Source: Cyrtodaria siliqua | Lineage: Eukaryota > Mollusca > Bivalvia > Adapedonta > Hiatellidae | DNA length: 64,000 nucleotides | NCBI GenBank assembly: GCA_037043455.1 | Contig: JAWPHD010007106.1 | Span: 62,001 to 126,000, forward strand | Direction of reading: 5' to 3' | In this document: in pieces, positions 10,302 to 20,164 of the stretch | How the letters are laid out: the number at the start of each line of letters is the position of its first letter | Position numbering within the stretch: the stretch's first letter is position 1 | Position numbers and translations under genes: made by a program | The notes under the pieces: model-generated | What the model was told of the DNA's origin: nothing | Databases searched by the model: none | Seen by the model: the letters and a program-made list of their open reading frames with translations, nothing else

Positions 10302-10668
10302 ATGAATAAACGAACGAACGAACGAACGAACGAACGAAGAACGAGCCAGCCAGCCAGCCAGCCAGTCAGTACTTTACCGCTAACAAGAACGAACGAACGA
10401 ACTAACGAGCCAGCCAGCTAGCCCCAGGCAGGCAGCCAACCAAGCAACCAACAAACAAACAAACAAACAGTGAATGAATGAACGAACGAACGAGCGAACG
10501 AACGAACGAACGAACGAACGAACGAACGAACGAACGAACGAACGAACGAACGAACGAACGAACGAACGAACGAACGAACGAACGAACGAACGAACGAACG
10601 AACGAACGAACGAACGAACGAACTAACGAACGACGAACCAACCAACCAACCAACCAACCAACCAATCT

Positions 10669-10702
<34 letters not shown>
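10302..10702 (+). repeat. Compound tetranucleotide microsatellite
   Basis: A run of related tetranucleotides: (ACGA)n near 10312, (CCAG)n near 10345, (ACGA)n again, (CAAA)n near 10452, a long (AACG)n at about 10480-10633, (CCAA)n at 10634-10664 and (ATCA)n to 10702. Neighbouring motifs mostly differ by single substitutions. Ser/Val/Arg and Asn/Glu/Arg/Thr repeat frames on both strands are artefacts. Confidence 0.97.
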
Positions 10703-10704
10703 TA

Positions 10705-11460
10705 ACCGTTTATTTAGTTAAACCGACTGCGTGCTTCGCATGTGACTTATGGTTCGTGTGTTCAATACCCAAATAATTAAATCTTTAATTAATTAATTGA
10801 TGTTTTCTTCATTTCTTTATTTATATTATAGTTTTATTTGTTTATTAATGTATTAGTTAATTTAACTAACTAAATAAAATACAATGTATACAAATAAAAA
10901 TATAAATAAATAAACATTATTAATCAACTAATAAATTAGTAAATAAACAAAATCAATATTCTTGTATGTTTTCTTCATTTCTTTATTTAATTTTTTATTT
11001 GTTTATTAAATTATTAGTTAATTAACTCAATGAAACAAATAAGTAAACAAAAGCAATATAAATAAAGAAACATTATTAATAAATTAATAAATAAATAAAT
11101 TAAATTTAATTAATAATTAATTAACTATTTATATAGTTATGCTGACTGCGTGTTTTACATGTGACTGATGGTTCATGTGTTCAATACCCAAATAACTAGA
11201 TCTTTACTTACTTACTTACTCACTTAATTAATAAACAAATAAATAATTTATTAATTAATTAATTAACTTTTTCTTAATTGTTTATTTAATTAACTAATTT
11301 TTTTTTTAATTCATTATTTATGCCGACTGTGTGGTTCATATGTGACTGATGGTTTGTGGGTTTAATACACAATTTACAAAACTAAATTAATTAATCTTAA
11401 TTAATTTTTAATTAATTAATTAATTTTAAAAATCAGTTAATAAATAAATAAACAAATAAC
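10705..11460. repeat. AT-rich stretch with a triplicated segment of about 75 bp
   Basis: The phrase 'gactgcgtgcttcgcatgtg', 'acttatggttcgtgtgttca', 'atacccaa' occurs at 10722-10772, 11143-11193 and 11325-11375 with moderate divergence. '(g)ttcaatac' is B-box-like, so a tRNA-related origin is possible. The spacers are simple 'aattaatt' and 'aataaata' sequence. Confidence 0.65.
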
Positions 11461-11482
11461 ATCAATAGATTTAATAATGTAA

Positions 11483-11546
11483 CAAGAAGAACAAGAAGAA
11501 GAAGAAGAAGAAAAAGAAAAAGAAGAAAAAGAAGAAGAAGAAGAAC
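11483..11546 (+). repeat. (GAA)n-like purine tract
   Basis: About 60 bp of GAA with GAAAAA interruptions, on the plus strand (opposite sense to the TTC tract at 6811). Confidence 0.9.
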
Positions 11547-11714
11547 ATGCTATACATTTGGAATTATTTTGACGTATTTTCGTATTGTTCCACTGAATTT
11601 ACAATAAAGCGTTTGTATGATTGGCTAACCTTTTAATATCATATATTATTAATTAACTACCTAATATCTGCCATTGTTTGCAGGAAACTGCACGCATCAT
11701 ATGGTAAAAACAAG

Positions 11715-12223
11715 GCCAATATGGAGAGAAACTCGGCCTGTATGAAAAAACTCGGCCAATATGAAATTCAAGCAATCTGATTGGATAAACCAACACGGCC
11801 TATACGACCAAAGCTTTGTTTTCTTTAAGGACGCCATTTTGAAGGAAAAAACACAACGTCGCAGCTTTTCGATGATAAACTAGTTCGCCTATATAATGTA
11901 GACAATCAAAATAATTAAGGTTTGATTATTTGTAAATTCGGTTACATCGACTTCGCTGAAATATAGCTATTATCAAGTTCGTGTGTGATTTTCGCACGCG
12001 TCATCGAGCGGTAACAGTGGAAGATTTATTTGAATCAGATACTTGTTATTAAATGTTATATTGAACATATATCTCTTTTTTTCTTACCTTTAAATGATAT
12101 TTAAAACAAAAGAATAAAGAGAGATATTAAGTAGTTAATTAATAAAAATGTCATTAATTAAGTGTTTTCATATTGGCCCAGTTATTGGCCCAATAACTCG
12201 GCCAATATGAAAACACTTCATTA
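11715..12223. mobile_element. Foldback/MITE-like repeat with 'ggccaatatga' termini
   Basis: The left side has three related phrases ('aaggccaatatggag', 'ctcggcctgtatgaaa', 'actcggccaatatgaaa', 11715-11768). The right side is a near-perfect hairpin (12155-12223) with arms of about 33 bp: 'agtgttttcatattggcc' against its inverse 'ggccaatatgaaaacact'. The left and right phrases are partly inverse to each other. No protein frame. The superfamily is not recognised. Confidence 0.6.
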
Positions 12224-12627
12224 AGAACATCATATTATAGCAGCTCTAAATATCGAGCTAGATAAATCGCTAATGAATGGCAATACGGAAGAACGAGTTT
12301 TACTTTTGTCTATTAGATAAATCATAAATCATCTTTGTGAAACTGTATCCATTATGCAGGCGTGCTTGTGTTATAGTAAACGAATAATGTAAAAGTACCG
12401 GTATCATCCATATTCCCGTGTGTCCCTTTAAAAACCATACTATACCGGCTACTTATGTCAACGTTATGTACAAAAATAACTCGTTTCTATAACAATATGA
12501 TGACCATACACCTGAATACAGGCTACATTTTGTCGACTCTATTGTACGAACAGAACCCGATTCTATGGCGTTTCTGTTCAAGAAAGGAAACACAATATTT
12601 CAAGTTAAGGTCTTACACGCGCTGGTT
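12224..12627. other. Spacer with a lone T2-like MITE terminus
   Basis: No gene. 'cccgtgtgtccctttaa' (12416-12432) is the right-hand terminus of the T2/Kolobok-like MITEs, ending in TTAA, but no matching left end was found within 500 bp. Confidence 0.5.
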
Positions 12628-12855
12628 TATTCGAATGGTGTTTTACTTCATGTTAGCACATGTTAGGCCATATATGACGGTCGATTTTGTTGTTTGTGGA
12701 ATAGAGGCAAACCACCACATTTTACCTCGGTAGAACCTGTACAGTATACCTCCCGCTATCCAACACTTTCACACTTAGGAAGTCGAGCTCTCAGTGGGAT
12801 TCGAACCCGGAGCGGTGAGAGGCGAGATAGTGTTTAATATCGCGACCACGACTAG
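12628..12855 (-). mobile_element. SINE-1, minus-strand copy 2
   Basis: Minus-strand order: B-box-like 'gggttcgaatcccac', 'gagctcgac', 'ggatagcgggaggtata', 'caggttctaccgagg', 'ggtttgcctctattcc', 'tatatggcctaacatgtg', tail 'gtaaaacaccattcgaa'. It matches 3594-3845 over almost its full length. The neighbouring frame at 12455-12733 overlaps it and is not a gene. Confidence 0.85.
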
Positions 12856-12859
12856 GCTT

Positions 12860-13640
12860 ATAAGAATACACAATTTTAAGGCTTATCACGTTATTTAAAA
12901 TTGTCATCGACTATACAATTACACGGAATAGAAACACATATCAACAAAAAAGGCACACTTACCTATTGATAAATCCTTTGTCAATAATAATAGAATATTG
13001 AGATATCTTTAGACACAAATACGGGTTGATAAATCCTTACTCAATAAAACACTAGCAATCCGTCGTTAATGAGGAATAGAATACTGAAAATGTTCTCTTC
13101 CTAAAACAAAATTCACACTTATCTGTTAATAAATCCTGTTAAATAGGAACACAGTGTTGGATATATAATATAGTTAGTAATCAATCATAACGTGGAAGAT
13201 ATACGCAAACATGTTTATTGACTGCGCGGATTCGTAATGTTTACGTCGTCTTATATCCGTCTAATGAATATGCAAATTTGAATAAGAACGAGGTTGTTTA
13301 TTATTTCATTCATGAATACAGTAGGTTAACTTGATCAGTTAGAAAAATCCAGTCTATTATAGCGTATATATAATATGGTAACTCCGCCCATCGCGCGTGA
13401 CAATTGTCACTATCTTAATAATTAATGTGTTTTCCTTGTACATATCGGGTCCAACATTTGCATCTAGATTTTCATAGACAGTCATGGGAATACACTTGGA
13501 CAACAGTTTCTCTAAAACTACAAGGCAGCTCTCATATATTCAATGAACCATTATATTATGGTCCTCTACCAAGTGTGTTTAATTTGTGAATTAGGGGCCA
13601 AATTATATGGGGCGCCGTTTTACTATTTATTTAGTATTTT
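12860..13640. other. AT-rich spacer
   Basis: No gene seen. Near 13561, 'tcctctaccaagtgtgttta' marks a copy of a dispersed repeat also found at 24717, 36815 and 37330. Short phrases such as 'ttgataaatccttactca' recur three times between 12960 and 13140. Confidence 0.45.
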
Positions 13641-14005
13641 TTGATCTCAAAAATTCATTTCTTGATATCAAAAAATCGAATTATTGATATCAAGAATTAT
13701 GTTTTGATATCAAGAATTATTTTTTGATTTCAAGAAATGAATTTTTGACTATACTGATTTTTTGATATCAAGAATTATATTTTTTGATATCAAGAAATGC
13801 ATTTTGTGATATCAGAAAATCATTTTTTTATATAAAAATCCAATTCTTGATATCAAGACTTCGATGAATTCGATTTTTTTGATATCAAGAAATCAGTTGA
13901 TTTTTTGAAATCAATAAATCGATATTTTGATAAAAAAAATGTATTTCTTGATAACAAAAAACCAGTCGATATCTTGATATCATAAATTCGAATTCTTGAT
14001 ATCAG
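13640..14005. repeat. Array of 'gatatcaaga' units, left block
   Basis: Irregular units of about 25-35 bp based on 'ttgatatcaagaaatg' and 'aattcttgatatcaaa'. The core 'ttgatatcaa' is itself a palindrome, so the array has symmetry on both strands. It resumes at 14300-14515. Confidence 0.85.
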
Positions 14006-14120
14006 GAAATGAAAAGAAATACCGTGATTGCAATGATGTCTCCCCATCGTGAACGCTCGGACAATCCCGTCAGGCATTGTACGAGATGTTGAGAATGTGA
14101 TGTCTCCTTGTAGTGTCAAA

Positions 14121-14327
14121 ATGGCCGACAGAAGAGATGAATTAGAGAAAAACACTTTAAAACAGATGAAACGGGCAATTGTAAATGCAAATAGGTGTTT
14201 AGAAAGTTCCGACACTGACTGTAACCGAGTGCTTGTCGAGTTGAGACAAGCTCAAAGTAGTGGCACGCTTATTCACTTGAGTCCAGATTCTATTATTTTA
14301 ATTTTATTTCTTGATATCAAAAATTAG
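14121..14327 (+). CDS. Unrecognised short ORF between two repeat blocks
   Basis: ATG at 14121 sits in a good eukaryotic start context ('aaaatggcc'). It opens a 68-codon frame: MADRRDELEKNTLKQ, then a charged, helix-prone stretch 'LKQMKRAIVNANRCLES', then '...VELRQAQSSGTLIHLSP', then a hydrophobic end that is translated 'gatatc' repeat. An in-frame ATG at 14049 would add 24 residues. The central 55 residues have a normal, non-repetitive composition, unlike nearly every other frame in the window. They could be an exon or a transposon-ORF relic. I do not recognise a family and see no good splice donor. Weak support. Confidence 0.25.
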   Translation: MADRRDELEKNTLKQMKRAIVNANRCLESSDTDCNRVLVELRQAQSSGTLIHLSPDSIILILFLDIKN

Positions 14328-14515
14328 ACTTTTTTTTTATATATAGAATTCGATTTTTTTTATATCTAGAAATACATTTTGTGATATCAGAAAATCAATT
14401 CTTGATATCGAAAATCGAATTCTTGATATCTAGAAATGCATTTTTTGATATCAAGAAATCAGTTGATATTCTTATATCAATAAATCGATTTTGTGATATC
14501 AATAAATACAGCAAA
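14300..14515. repeat. Array of 'gatatcaaga' units, right block
   Basis: Same units as 13640-14005, separated from them by about 300 bp that hold the short ORF. It may be one array split by an insertion. Confidence 0.8.
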
Positions 14516-14705
14516 TAGTATTCAAGTAGTATTCCTTCAAAGTTTCATTACTGACAGAGTACGCGTTTGGCTCAAGCATGTGAGTAAACTTAGGATGCAC
14601 ATTTTTGCAAACTATTTACGTTAAATATAGTACTGAACTGGCTCAGTTTTTCAAATAGGAACTTCAACATTTATGAATTTCTTGTTTCAAACCGTATTGT
14701 ATTTG
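14505..14705 (+). repeat. Direct repeat, copy 1 (mate 15376-15570)
   Basis: Shared text includes 'atacagcaaatagtattc', 'gagtacgcgtttggctca', 'gcaaactatttacgtta' and 'acttcaacatttatga'. Identity is high over about 170 bp. The second copy lies inside the TIR element at 15251-15737; this copy runs straight into the YqaJ-like fragment. Confidence 0.85.
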
Positions 14706-14945
14706 AAAGAGAACGCAAATTCGGAGCTCGTTTTAGATGAAACAAACGACTACTATTTCCAGATTCAGGGCCAGCTTCTTTGCACAGGTGCAGAAGAATG
14801 TGCGCTAGTTGTTTACACGATCACTGACATGGTGCACATTAAAATACCACACAATGACGAATTTATAAGGAAAATGGTGGACAGCTTACTTCTATTTTTT
14901 TTATCTCTATTTCAAACCAGCTCTGTTGGAGAAGACGTACATTGA
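14673..14945 (+). pseudogene. YqaJ-type nuclease fragment
   Basis: The 90-codon frame reads '...ELVLDETNDYYFQIQGQL' then 'LCTGAEECALVVYT' and 'DMVHIKIPHNDEFIRKMVDSL', followed by an aromatic/Leu run. The YqaJ family (lambda-exonuclease-like nucleases; many animal copies lie in mobile elements) has a C-terminal half with a 'YYYQxQGQ' motif, a 'TG...C.FVVYT' strand and a 'DIHxExI..DEEFW..M...L..FF' helix; order and spacing agree here. The N-terminal half, with the acidic catalytic residues, is absent. The upstream 170 bp are repeated in the adjacent TIR element, so it is probably a transposon relic, not a host gene. The ATG at 14673 need not be a true start. Confidence 0.6.
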
Positions 14946-15250
14946 CTAAGACAAACATTTGGATTTCAGTAATTATATATATCTTTTATTCAGCAAAATT
15001 CCGAAAGGTCATAAGACCTATGAGGATGCAAGACATATATACAAGGTTGACAGCAGGTACATGCAATAGTTATGTGTACTTATGCAAAAGTACTATTGTT
15101 TCAATATCAACACGATATATAATTATAAAGCTTTTGAAAGTAACAATTCAAGAAATATTTTCAATCATATAGGTTATTTTTACCACCCCACCAATGCATT
15201 TTAAACAGTTTTTAATTGCATACTATAAGTGGAGATGCCGGTCATTTAAA

Positions 15251-15737
15251 TACACTCAAGTGATATGAAAACGCAAAACGGGAATTTCCGCTATATATTG
15301 TATGTACAATATGCTGCTTTTAATCGAATGGTACATGGCTACGTAAGACCTTTCCTTTTGGAAAAAATACTAAAACAACAAATAATACAGCAAATAGTAT
15401 TCCTTCAATGTTTCATTATTCACAGAGTACGCGTTTGGCTCAATCATGTGAGCAAACTTAGGATGCAACATTTTGCAAACTATTTACGTTAAATACAGTA
15501 CTGAACTAGCTCAATTTTTCAAAGAGCTACTTCAACATTTATGAAGTTCTTGTTACAAAGCGTAGTGTGATTAAAACGTCTACAACATCACAGTTGTGTC
15601 CTTTCTCTAGTTAACTGCAACTTTCTTTTTAAAAAACATCTTGGGATTTCTTTGGAATATTATGTGCAAATAAGTGTGCAGTATATACAATAAAGAGCGG
15701 AAATTCCCGTGTTGCGTTTTCATATCACTTGAGTGTA
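15251..15737. mobile_element. TIR element, about 483 bp, TA-flanked
   Basis: The left terminus (15253-15307) begins 'cactcaagtgatatgaaaac', and the right terminus (15681-15735) is its inverse with about four differences over 55 bp; TA flanks each side. The inner part of the TIR carries 'gggaatttccgct'. The interior has no credible frame but carries the second copy of the 170-bp repeat found next to the YqaJ-like fragment. A lone, more divergent terminus of the family is at 37942-37985. A TA target fits Tc1/mariner-type elements, but the terminus itself is not one I recognise. Confidence 0.85.
15376..15570 (+). repeat. Direct repeat, copy 2 (inside TIR element)
   Basis: Mate of 14505-14705. 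Differences are scattered substitutions plus one short insertion in copy 1 ('aagtagtattc'). Confidence 0.85.
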
Positions 15738-15739
15738 TA

Positions 15740-16515
15740 ATCACATAAATATTTGTATTAAACTTTTCAACCATAATTTCATGGCTCCGGTTATATTTAT
15801 CCCGGACTCAGAAAGCTGCTATGGGTGTTGGACTGTGTATCAACGTCATTTTACTTTTCATAAAACAACTGTATTCTAGTAAGAATATCGGGACGCAGTC
15901 AAATTGGTATATACAGGCATTTTATGGGTCGTTTACTACTTGAATTAGGTATCAATTTCAGGGATACTGTTCAGGTCTCACACCACAATTAATTTCCCAT
16001 AGGGTTACTGTACAGCTGTTTCCAACACATGACCTTCGTCGTGCCCCTGCAGACCTTGTTGTTAGTTTAATATCTTCAGGACCGCTAAGATCTGTAATAT
16101 AAATCAATGAAATACAAACATTAGCCAGGTTGGTTTTTTTCCACGCTCATATTTATGCGACCTCTATGAAAAATACCAAATTCATACACTATCTAGCTGA
16201 GTTTGTGGTGCTTCGGTCAAATGCTTATGAATTTTGAATGCAAATTCATATCAACGTGGGATTTTCTGTATCATCAATCCTTTACACTGCAGATGTATGC
16301 TGAAGCAAAGAAAAACCTCTTTGTCAAATTAAAAATTGCCTAAAATGGAGAAAAAATTTGAATTATTTGCTGTTTTCCTTTTGTCTCTCGGTCCGTGAGA
16401 TTTCAGGGGAGATAATAGAGGTGTGAGACCTCTATAAATCTTTCTCGGCATACGAATACAGCTGTTTCAAAATCGTTATCGTCACTGATTATAATTTATT
16501 GATTAATGTTAAACT
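15740..16515. other. Spacer with a 12-bp inverted repeat
   Basis: No gene. 'aggtctcacacc' (about 15973-15984) and its inverse 'ggtgtgagacct' (about 16420-16431) are about 450 bp apart and might be ends of a small element, but the match does not extend convincingly. Confidence 0.35.
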
Positions 16516-16518
16516 TTA

Positions 16519-16700
16519 TTAAAGAGACACAAGCCAGTCTTGATTGTTTAAAAGGTAGCGGCGCCCCGTTAGTTTTTCTACATAACTTGCATTTGTTCAG
16601 TACTTAATATTAATTATAAGAATAATACAAAGGAAATTGTGTTTGAATATTACTAACTCTTTGTGAGTAAAGCTATATATGTATCTCTTTTTGGTGCTGT
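16519..16700 (+). mobile_element. T2/Kolobok-like MITE, copy C (partial)
   Basis: Begins 'ttaaagagacacaagcc', continues 'ggcgccccgttag', 'tttttctacataacttgcat' and 'attaattataagaataat', in the same order as the reverse complement of copy E (23645-23965). The right end is not clear; 'tgtatctcttttt' near 16680 may be its remnant. Confidence 0.6.
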
Positions 16701-17700
16701 CTGATTTTAAAATAAGCAACACCTCTTCTATCATTAAACAGAGTTGATGAAACTTTAACTGAAGCATCTTCTAAAGAGTTTGAATAGGTCTGTTTCACTG
16801 CTATTTATTCTCATGAATTACTAATCAGATTTCAATAATAACAAACATCTAACATTAAATTCTTTCTTCTAATGTAAATTTACATTGCTAAACACTGAGA
16901 TTACCTTCACAGACGCTCCAATTGCTTTTATATTATCATTAAGTTGTCTTTTTGTTTATAACTATGACAATTTACCAATTCTTCATATTCTAACCATGAT
17001 CTTTTCCCAATTCCTCACATTCTAATCATGAAACAACATTCTATTTAGTGATCCATTACACATACTATTTCAGATGTCTATCATATTCATATTATTACGT
17101 ATACAGCACAGATGCCACAATTAAAAAAACAAGCTACTATGCATAGGTTTTCAATGACATAATGCACGCGGAGCGCAGCGTAAAGTTCCATAAAATTAAA
17201 AAAATATCAACGATAACTGACGATCGCGTGTACCATGTACATGAAACGTGTCACTTTTCACCTGATATGAATGTTGATGAGGTAAAAGTGTGGATCCGGT
17301 AGACTCCGTGTAGCTTTTTTTGCTGATATTTATTTTTATGACGTATCAGTGTGGAAGGACAACCAGATCATGCGTTTGAGTAGTTGTTTCGAAGGTTGTT
17401 CGTTTTATATAGTACTAATATATAAACTTTTTGCGAAGTACACCACATTTGGGTTTTGATAAAGCATGTGTGGCATGATAAAGCACGTGTGGCATGATAA
17501 AGCACGAGTGGCGTACACGAACACAAAATTTGGCTCAGATGAATCATGATCACGATGATTTTTATAAGAATGCGTTTAAATGTGTGTAAACCTTTCTTCT
17601 TTTTTTATTTGTTTGAATATATTATTGATGCAATATTATCATGTTAGTTATATGCAAAATTAAAAGTCTCTGTTAGTCACCCGACAGCATATGTGCATTA
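16700..17700. other. AT-rich spacer, no gene seen
   Basis: Stops in all frames. A 22-bp unit, 'gtggcatgataaagcacg' plus 4 bp, is repeated about three times at 17462-17515. Confidence 0.45.
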
Positions 17701-17719
17701 ATGTTATTTTCGTGTAAAA

Positions 17720-17907
17720 GAGAGAGAGATACACACACACACACACACGCACGCACGCACACACAGACAGACAGACAGACAGACAGACAGAGCGAGGGGA
17801 AGAGTTGCATACAACAGAGACTGGAACATATACATACAGCTGAGATATAAGATAAGAAAATAGAGATAGATAATATACAACACAACGTGAGAAAGAGTAA
17901 GAGAGAC

Positions 17908-17961
<54 letters not shown>

Positions 17962-17962
17962 T
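17720..17962 (+). repeat. Microsatellite cluster (AG)n, (AC)n, (ACAG)n, (GA)n
   Basis: (AC)n with CGCA interruptions at 17730-17765, (ACAG)n at 17765-17790, and (GA)n at about 17910-17961. Leu/Ser and Cys/Val frames on the minus strand are artefacts. Confidence 0.95.
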
Positions 17963-18245
17963 AAATTAGACATTTTCGATCAGTGGTGTTTTTATATCAA
18001 AAGCGCTTCCTACCGTATTCGTAAACAAAATGGGCTGTGAACATTTCATGGAAAATTTATAATGGAATAATTATATTTTATTTATATATTCTTTTATATT
18101 GACTACTCAGAGTATGCAGAATTTTGCAGGAAGTTTAGATGCATTGGAAGTATGCAGATAAAAACTGTAATACCGGCACAGTAAATAAAACCTCGGTTCA
18201 CAATACCAGTACAGATTTTTGTATTATATTATTATTATTATTATT

Positions 18246-18430
18246 AATTAAAAATTATAAATAGTAAACGTAATTGCTATTTAATCAGATTATAGTTTTA
18301 GTCATGGTGTGTATTAAATAAATATTTTGCAACATTGTTGACCAATCATTATTTAATATTTTATTAATATGCTAGTGCTCCGTGATTTTTCTGACGTCGT
18401 AAATTTCAACGTAAAAGCATGGAAGAGTAC
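18246..18430 (+). repeat. Second copy of the mariner-like element body
   Basis: Aligns with 2397-2830 over shared blocks 'gtaattgctatttaatcaga', 'attaaataaatatt' and 'agtgctccgtgatttttctg', with a deletion relative to the first copy. The matching right terminus of the element is at 19160-19194; a hAT-like MITE sits between. Confidence 0.65.
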
Positions 18431-18573
18431 GTCTACTTATTTATATTTATCATAGTTCTCCTTGTTCAAAATTCATAAAATTCATAATTTTTAATTTTGG
18501 AATAACAGTGACAATGCTACTTTAGTTTTGTGTACTTTTGCCTACGAATTTCCTTTAATTTAGGTTATACAAT

Positions 18574-18974
18574 CAGGCCTGCCAATTCTCCGGATTTTTT
18601 CAGTCGCTCACCGGATCTCCGGATTTAAGTGTAAAATCTCCGTATTTTTCATCAAAACAAAATGTTTATGATTTAACAGCTATATTTTCACAGTTTATCA
18701 ACTATTTCCCGAATTGTCCTGTTACGCTCCCTAGTCAGAGAAGTATTTACAAGTGCCAAATCAACGGGGTCATCTGTGTAATGAACTGACTGAATATACA
18801 ATTACCATCTAAGGGCATAAATAGTTCCTTCAGTGACAATTTGTGCTTAAAAAAAAGTAGTGCGAAAGTCAAGTCGCGCGCCTCAAATTTTCATTTAAAA
18901 ATGTTCTTTGCGCGCTTTAAATCTTAAATTTTAAAAGTCTCATGATTTTGTGTTGACAAGTTTTGGCAGGCCTG
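18574..18974. mobile_element. hAT-like MITE, 401 bp
   Basis: Begins 'caggcctgccaattctccgg' and ends 'gttttggcaggcctg', giving inverted termini CAGGCCTGCCAA. The CAG...TG..CAA form and the 'ctccggatttt' text just inside are typical of hAT elements. The 8-bp flanks ('tatacaat' and 'tagaataa') agree at only four positions, so the target duplication is not proven. No transposase frame. It lies within a mariner-like relic, so it is probably a nested insertion. Confidence 0.8.
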
Positions 18975-19159
18975 TAGAATAATAACGTCACATTTTGGAC
19001 TGCTCCGTAGATGAATTCCTCGTCCTATTAGATCATTCATTGCAACGTAACAAAACATGGTATCGAGTATCTGTTTAACTCATTCGATTTCTTATGCGCT
19101 GGCTAAAATAGTGTATGAATATTAAAATTTACGTAAAAAATGAGCGCGATATCGAAAAA

Positions 19160-19194
19160 GTCCACGTATTATTTAAACAGTCCTCGTACAAGTT
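19160..19194 (-). mobile_element. Mariner-like terminus, right end
   Basis: Reading the minus strand gives 'tacgaggactgtttaaataa' then 'tacgtggacttttt', nearly the same as the left terminus at 2157 onward. Confidence 0.6.
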
Positions 19195-19199
19195 CGGGA

Positions 19200-19744
19200 A
19201 TGATTTTCAGAAAAAATGATACATACAACTTTTTTGAACCCACCTCCAAATCAAGTTTATAGTAACGAAGACAAATTGGTAGAGTTTACGATTACACATA
19301 CACAAAATATGCGTTGCGTGGTAGTTAGAAGACATAATATGAAAGTCATCAAGTTCAGGGTTCTTCCATTGGCAACCACGTCGGTTAAATTCGGGTTACC
19401 AATGGCAACCGATGGTAACGTTTGATAACAAAGTCGCGGAAAGATTGGTTACCAACGTTCTACCTATAGGTGAACCAACGACTAACGACGGTGACCGATG
19501 GTTACCGATGGTTACCACAACTGATTCCTTTTACACTTTCGGTAACCGAAGGGAGAACCATGAACGCACCCAAAATCAGGTTGTCTACAGATAGCGCTTA
19601 ACAATTTTAAATAATCTGCCTTCTTTTCAAAATCCAGAGTGTAACGACTTAAGTTCAAGCTGTTGTGGTTTTTGTCATGAAACACGCAAAACAAATGCAT
19701 AACATGTAATGACGCAGATGAACAAGGCCTTGGTGATATACACT
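19200..19744. other. Spacer with short 'ggttaccgatgg' repeats
   Basis: Between 19370 and 19550 the phrase 'ggttaccgatgg' and relatives ('ggtaaccga', 'ggttaccaa') recur about eight times on both strands, giving open frames at 19216-19425 and 19412-19594. No recognised protein. Confidence 0.45.
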
Positions 19745-20020
19745 TTAAAGCGACACACGGCAATCTTGAAGTTGTTATCAAACATTGAAATTAGCGTCCC
19801 GAAAAATAGTAGTAGTATTTTGACTGTAAACCTGGTTACATATAATTAAATCAAAGTTTTGAGTATTAATTTGTTCTTCTGTTTCTATCATAGGTTTAAC
19901 TATATTATTGGTGTACTAATATCACCAGTTAGTAAAATGCGTAAACAATTCACTTTTTACTATTCTTTAAAATTAATATCAATGATTAAACAAACGCAAA
20001 TTATGTGAAAAAGTAGCAAA
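19745..20020 (-). mobile_element. T2/Kolobok-like MITE, copy D
   Basis: The terminus 'ttaaagcgacacacggcaa' starts at 19745. The interior aligns with copy E along its length: 'acattgaaattagcgtcccg', 'tgtaaacctggttacatat', 'attattggtgtactaat', 'aattaatatcaatgatt', 'caaacgcaaattatgtg'. The far terminus is lost. The strand is given relative to copies A-C. Confidence 0.75.
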
Positions 20021-20164
20021 TGATATAATTATCCACACAAGAAATTGCCTAGATTTTCAATTTAACATTTTCTAAAGAGGACACACAAAACCCCGATAAC
20101 CCTTTTTACTGACTATATCGTGTCTTTCTGGCTGATGAAAATTGTACATAATGTTTTGTTCATT

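Noticed and set aside
10402..10705. Ser/Val/Arg and Asn/Glu/Arg/Thr repeat proteins
   Set aside because: Translation of tetranucleotide microsatellites.
15973..16431. Small element bounded by a 12-bp inverted repeat (aggtctcacacc)
   Set aside because: The match does not extend, there is no target duplication, and no second copy was found in the window.
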